A stretch of DNA of 64,000 nucleotides, taken from assembly GCF_000147355.1 (NCBI RefSeq), contig NC_014506.1:1426001-1490000 (forward strand), in the 5' to 3' direction. The DNA comes from Sulfurimonas autotrophica DSM 16294 (GTDB lineage: Bacteria > Campylobacterota > Campylobacteria > Campylobacterales > Sulfurimonadaceae). A program made the position numbers and the translations under genes. Positions 63,221 to 64,000 of this stretch are shown piece after piece. The notes beneath the pieces are model-generated. The model saw only the letters and a program-made list of their open reading frames with translations. It searched no databases and had not been told where the DNA came from. The number at the start of each line of letters is the position of its first letter. The first letter of the stretch is position 1.

Positions 63221-64000
63221 TTCAAAACCTTTGCTAAATATTTAATTTCATTTTCTAAATCAACCTGAGAATTTCCAACAAAAAATCCGTTTTCATGTAA
63301 ATAATCTGCATTGCTAAGCTTGTCATGTATTTCATAATCAAAAAATTTCATTACGTCATTTCTTATAAAATTGCCAGTGACTATTGGCCGGCAATCAATG
63401 TTATTCTCTTGCAGTTTTTTAATAATATCTTTTCTTTTAAGATTTGATTCTGGTTTTATAATCAGTGAAAACCCAAACCATGAGCTATTGTCAATATTTT
63501 TTTGTATCAAAAAATCGGGATGATTTTCAAAAAGTTCTACAAAAAGTTTTGCATTTTTTCTTCTTTGTTCTAAAAAACTTGGTAATTTTTTTAGTTGTTC
63601 TACCCCTATGGCTCCACTCATCTCTACTGGTCTTACATTATATCCAGGTAGCACAAACCTGAAAGACTCCTCAAACCAGTCATCACTTTTATTTGAAACT
63701 TTGTTTTCTTTTGGAAGGTTTCGAGTCCATCCATGTGCCCTCATAGAAAGTAGTATATGATAAAGCTCTTCATCATCAGTCGTAACAAATCCACCTTCCA
63801 TTGTCGCCATATGATGAGAAAAGAAAGTCGAAAATGTTCCCATAACACCAAACGTTCCTGCTTGTTTGCCTTTGTACTCTGCTCCCATAGATTCACAGTT
63901 ATCTTCCAAGATAAAAATATCTTTATCTTTTATAAGTTTATTAATAGCATCAAAGTCATTTGGATTACCAAGTAAATTAACTGCCATAATCATTTTCGTA
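63217..64000 (-). CDS. DegT/DnrJ/EryC1-family PLP protein with His in place of Lys (partial)
   Basis: The gene runs off the right edge; the visible 260 residues are the C-terminal part. The region FSTFFSHHMATMEGGFVTTD has His where aminotransferases carry the PLP lysine, as in ColD and RfbH, so it is more likely a 3-dehydratase than an aminotransferase. It lacks the iron-sulfur cysteines of RfbH (the matching region reads MRAHGWTRNLPKENK). The frame remains open upstream of the ATG-like codon at 63993, so the true start is outside the window. It is a second His-type PLP enzyme in the same cluster. Confidence 0.85.
   Translation of the reverse strand, partial: TKMIMAVNLLGNPNDFDAINKLIKDKDIFILEDNCESMGAEYKGKQAGTFGVMGTFSTFFSHHMATMEGGFVTTDDEELYHILLSMRAHGWTRNLPKENKVSNKSDDWFEESFRFVLPGYNVRPVEMSGAIGVEQLKKLPSFLEQRRKNAKLFVELFENHPDFLIQKNIDNSSWFGFSLIIKPESNLKRKDIIKKLQENNIDCRPIVTGNFIRNDVMKFFDYEIHDKLSNADYLHENGFFVGNSQVDLENEIKYLAKVLK

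Noticed and set aside
1-64000. CRISPR arrays, insertion sequences, rRNA, prophage or toxin-antitoxin pairs
   Set aside because: None was seen on reading both strands; the only repeats noted are the palindrome and the REP-like elements.

Overview
The window is AT-rich bacterial chromosome, densely coded on both strands. It most resembles a Campylobacterota (epsilonproteobacterial) chemolithotroph of the Sulfurimonas type. Pointers are a MutS7-type mismatch protein fused to an HNH nuclease, a UPF0323 lipoprotein next to a glutathionylspermidine-synthase-like ATP-grasp gene, QueH, the fabZ-lpxA-clpX-mreB-mreC series, a sigma-54 promoter in front of flgH, and several GGDEF/HD-GYP proteins. Species cannot be named from sequence alone. 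No rRNA, insertion sequence, prophage or CRISPR array was seen, and no gene-free stretch exceeds about 200 bases.

Region 1 (1-10.2 kb): the 3' end of murC, a small membrane protein, a diguanylate cyclase, mutS2 (apparently starting at an AUA codon), an outer-membrane barrel, a YhiN-type flavoprotein, a lemA / DUF3137 / EI24 membrane operon and a convergent UvrD-type helicase. Region 2 (10.3-21 kb): cyclic-di-GMP genes (GGDEF, HD-GYP, NIT-PAS-GGDEF) around valS and a SulP transporter, then flgH with a transglutaminase-like periplasmic protein under a sigma-54 promoter. Region 3 (21-31 kb): yqeY, an unrecognised 570-residue protein, the MutS7-HNH gene, tRNA-Ser(GCT), pyrF, acs, a cyclophilin and queH (apparently starting at AUU). 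Region 4 (31-42.5 kb): fabZ-lpxA-clpX-mreB-mreC, a MipA/OmpV protein, carB, a short Sua5/YrdC-like gene whose 5' end holds a terminator-like hairpin, a membrane protein, the UPF0323 lipoprotein, the glutathionylspermidine-synthase-like gene and a ComEA-like peptide.

Region 5 (42.6-64 kb, all minus strand and running off the right edge) is a surface-polysaccharide (O-antigen-like) cluster. In transcription order it holds a DegT-family PLP protein (partial), rfbF, rfbG, a split transketolase pair, an SDR reductase, rfbH, a CgeB-like transferase, a GT10 fucosyltransferase-like gene, wzx, a GT2 gene, a two-piece polymerase-like wzy, a GT4 gene, three genes that together suggest UDP-L-QuiNAc/L-RhaNAc synthesis (4,6-dehydratase/5-epimerase, 2-epimerase, RmlD-like reductase), a WbuB-like transferase, and a WbpV-like / WbpL-like / WbpM-like trio for the initiating sugar. 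The middle genes are even more AT-rich than the rest.

The most unusual points are: the transketolase pair among CDP-3,6-dideoxyhexose genes, which suggests a two-carbon-branched sugar; two likely non-AUG/GUG/UUG start codons; a strongly over-represented palindrome TTACATGTAA (nine perfect copies left of 42.8 kb, none found in the polysaccharide cluster beyond the wbpM-like gene); the self-nicking-type MutS7-HNH protein with an unknown neighbour; and two diverged copies of a REP-like hairpin element flanking the wbpM-like gene.
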